Source: Ptiloglossa arizonensis (Eukaryota > Arthropoda > Insecta > Hymenoptera > Colletidae). Taken from it: a stretch of DNA of 64,000 nt. The stretch's first letter is position 1; each line of letters starts with the position of its first letter. Location of the stretch: contig NW_027478419.1 in assembly GCF_051014685.1 (NCBI RefSeq), forward strand, positions 1,488,001 through 1,552,000. The letters run 5' to 3'. Positions 62,074-64,000 of this stretch are shown one piece after another. A program made the translations under genes and the position numbers. The notes below the pieces were generated by a model. That model was given only the letters and a program-made list of their open reading frames with translations, did no database searches and had not been told where the DNA came from.

Positions 62074-64000
62074 TTTCTCAAGCGTTTCTTACATCCAAAC
62101 TGCCATATCTCGCGAACGGATTGACCAATCCGCAAAATTTCTGTTGCATCTGAAAGTAGAGACTCGCCCGATTACAACGGTATGTGTAGTTTTCCCCTAG
62201 GCCGTTCCAGTTATTCGTTTCGAGCATCAGAACTGCGAAAATTTTGAGTTTCTCAACCGTTTCTTATCTCCAAACTGCCATATCTCGCGAACGGATTGAT
62301 CAATCCGCAAAATTTCTGTTGCATCTGAATGTAGAAACTCGCCCGATTACAACGGTATGCGCACTTTTCCCCTAGGCCGTTCTAGTTATTCGTTTCGAGC
62401 ATCAGAACTGCGAAAATTTTGAGTTTCTCAACCGTTTCTTATCTCCAAACTGCCATATCTCGCGAACGGATTGATCAATCCGCAAAATTTCTGTTGCATC
62501 TGAAAGTAGAAACTCGCCCGATTACAACGGTATGCGTACTTTTCACCTAGGCCGTTCTAGTTACTCGTTTCGAGCGTCAGAACTGCGAAAATTTTGAGTT
62601 TCTCAAGCGTTTCTTACCTCCAAACAGCCATATCTCGCGAACGGATTGACCGATCCGCAAAATTTCTGTTGCATCTGAAAGTAGAAACTCGCCCGATTAC
62701 AACGGTATGCGTACTTTTCCCCTAGGCCGTTCTAGTTACTCGTTTCGAGCATCAGAACTGCGAAAATTATGAGTTTCTCAAGCGTTTCTCACCTCCAAAC
62801 TGCCGTATCTCGCGAACGGATTGACCAATCCGCAAAATTTCTGTTGCATCTGAAAGTAGAAACTCGCCCGATTACAACGGTAGGTGTAGTTTTCCCCTAG
62901 GCCGTTTCAGTTATTCATTTCGAGCATCAGAACTGCGAAAATTTTGAGTTTCTCAAGCATGTCTTACCTCCAAACTGCCATATCTCGCGAACGGATTGAC
63001 CAATCCGCAAAATTTCTGTTGCTCCTGAAATTAGAAACTCGCCCGATTACAACGGTATGCGTACTTTTCCCCTAGGCCGTTCTAGTTATTCGTTTCGAGC
63101 ATCAGAACGGCGAAAATTTTGAGTTTCTCGAGCGTTTCTTACCTCCAAACTGCCATATCTCGCGAACGGATTGATCAATCCGCAAAATTTCTGTTGCATC
63201 TGAAAGTAGAAACTCGCCCGATTACAACGGTAGGTGTAGTTTTCCCCTAGGCCGTTCTAGTCATTCGTTTCGAACATCAGAACTGCGAAAATTTTGAGTT
63301 TCTCAAGCGTTTCTTACATCCAAACTGCCATATCTCGCGAACGGATTGACCAATCCGCAAAATTTCTGTTGCATCTGAAAGTAGAGACTCGCCCGATTAC
63401 AACGGTATGTGTAGTTTTCCCCTAGGCCGTTCCAGTTATTCGTTTCGAGCATCAGAACTGCGAAAATTTTGAGTTTCTCAACCGTTTCTTATCTCCAAAC
63501 TGCCATATCTCGCGAACGGATTGATCAATCCGCAAAATTTCTGTTGCATCTGAAAGTAGAAACTCGCCCGATTACAACGGTATGCGCACTTTTCCCCTAG
63601 GCCGTTCTAGTTATTCGTTTCGAGCATCAGAACTGCGAAAATTTTGAGTTTCTCAACCGTTTCTTATCTCCAAACTGCCATATCTCGCGAACGGATTGAT
63701 CAATCCGCAAAATTTCTGTTGCATCTGAAAGTAGAAACTCGCCCGATTACAACGGTATGCGTACTTTTCACCTAGGCCGTTCTAGTTACTCGTTTCGAGC
63801 GTCAGAACTGCGAAAATTTTGAGTTTCTCAAGCGTTTCTTACCTCCAAACTGCCATATCTCGCGAACGGATTGACCGATCCGCAAAATTTCTGTTGCATC
63901 TGAAAGTAGAAACTCGCCCGATTACAACGGTATGCGTACTTTTCCCCTAGGCCGTTCTAGTTACTCGTTTCGAGCATCAGAACTGCGAAAATTATGAGTT
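61951..64000 (+). repeat. 7-monomer (1,225-bp) tandem duplication cut by window edge
   Basis: About 61,951-63,175 and 63,176-64,000 are adjacent, offset 1,225 bp; the second copy is truncated by the window. Shared variants include 'tcgaacatcag', 'gtagagactcg', 'tctcaaccg', 'tttcacctagg' and 'aattatgag'. Single differences are 'ctgaatgtag' near 62,329 and 'aaacagcc' near 62,633. Related blocks lie at about 34,850-35,660, 44,310-45,120 and 49,910-50,720. Confidence 0.85.

Larger units (their letters stand above)
1..64000 (+). repeat. 175-bp tandem satellite array filling the whole window
   Basis: Every line of the window aligns to one monomer of about 175 bp that begins with 'ctccaaactg' and ends with 'cgtttcttat' or 'cgtttcttac'. 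Monomer starts fall at 136, 311, 486 and so on to 63,843, giving 364 full copies and two partial edge copies. All copies run in the same orientation and nothing unrelated interrupts them. Neighbouring copies differ at scattered positions, while copies a fixed number of monomers apart are nearly identical, which is the signature of higher-order repeats. A nucleosome-sized unit and a long pure array are known hallmarks of eukaryotic centromeric or heterochromatic satellites; that location is inferred here. I do not recognise the family. For anyone seeking genes: every stretch in this window is satellite. Confidence 0.98.

Noticed and set aside
1..64000. CRISPR array or protein-coding tandem repeat
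   Set aside because: There are no unique spacers between short repeats; the whole 175-bp unit repeats. A repeat protein would need a unit divisible by 3 and an unbroken frame, and neither is present.
1..64000. Canonical CENP-B box
   Set aside because: I looked for NTTCGNNNNANNCGGGN on both strands of the monomer. The plus-strand TTCG sites lack the required downstream bases, and the best minus-strand match misses two essential positions.
1..64000. Transposable element, rDNA, tRNA or telomeric repeat hidden in the array
   Set aside because: Monomer starts could be followed one by one from 136 to 63,843 with no gap larger than one monomer, so there is no room for an insertion. No short telomere-type repeat was seen.
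1..64000. Assignment to a known satellite family or species
   Set aside because: The length resembles several plant and animal centromere satellites, but I do not recognise the sequence, and length alone is not evidence.

Overview
The whole 64 kb window is one uninterrupted satellite DNA array. A monomer of about 175 bp repeats head to tail, always in the same orientation. I count 364 complete monomers, a 135-bp partial copy at the left edge and a 158-bp partial copy at the right edge. I see no single-copy sequence, transposon, RNA gene, CRISPR array or credible protein-coding gene. Both edges cut the array, so it continues beyond the window on each side.

A long, homogeneous ~175-bp array with nested higher-order repeats is typical of eukaryotic centromeric, pericentromeric or other constitutive heterochromatin, with a unit near nucleosomal length. 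I do not recognise the family and cannot name the organism. The consensus I read by eye has 43 C and 32 G in 175 bp (about 43% GC) and 13 CpG, an observed/expected ratio near 1.65. CpG is therefore not depleted, which argues mildly against a heavily CpG-methylated genome.

With the monomer started at 'ctccaaactg', the landmarks are: an NruI-type TCGCGA at offsets 18-23; a 16-bp perfect palindrome, CGGATTGATCAATCCG, at 25-40; a first AAAATTT tract at 42-48; a motif partly resembling a CENP-B box on the minus strand at 74-90; a hypervariable stretch at about 90-97; an AvrII-type CCTAGG at 104-109; and a second AAAATTTT tract at 146-153, where most length variants occur.

Layout. (A) 1-27,610: 157 consecutive complete monomers are all exactly 175 bp, arranged in overlapping block duplications of 2, 6, 7, 15, 18, 19, 24, 35-36 and more monomers. 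The clearest is a 24-monomer (4,200-bp) repeat at 6.17-14.57 kb. (B) 27,611-33.3 kb: the first indels appear, beginning at the most diverged pair of monomers; a 9-monomer duplication lies at 29.96-32.7 kb. (C) 33.3-51 kb: several unequal copies of a long higher-order repeat, marked by shared 177-bp and 174-bp monomers. (D) 51-62 kb: a different subfamily set with a 19-monomer (3,324-bp) tandem duplication at 52.08-58.72 kb and later partial copies. (E) 61.95-64.0 kb: a 7-monomer (1,225-bp) duplication cut by the right edge.

No genes act together here. The array's biology, if any, is structural: chromatin packaging, centromere or heterochromatin identity, and turnover by unequal exchange and gene conversion. 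No new enzymatic or defence system is present. Block boundaries were found by eye from shared variants and are good to roughly 20-50 bp.
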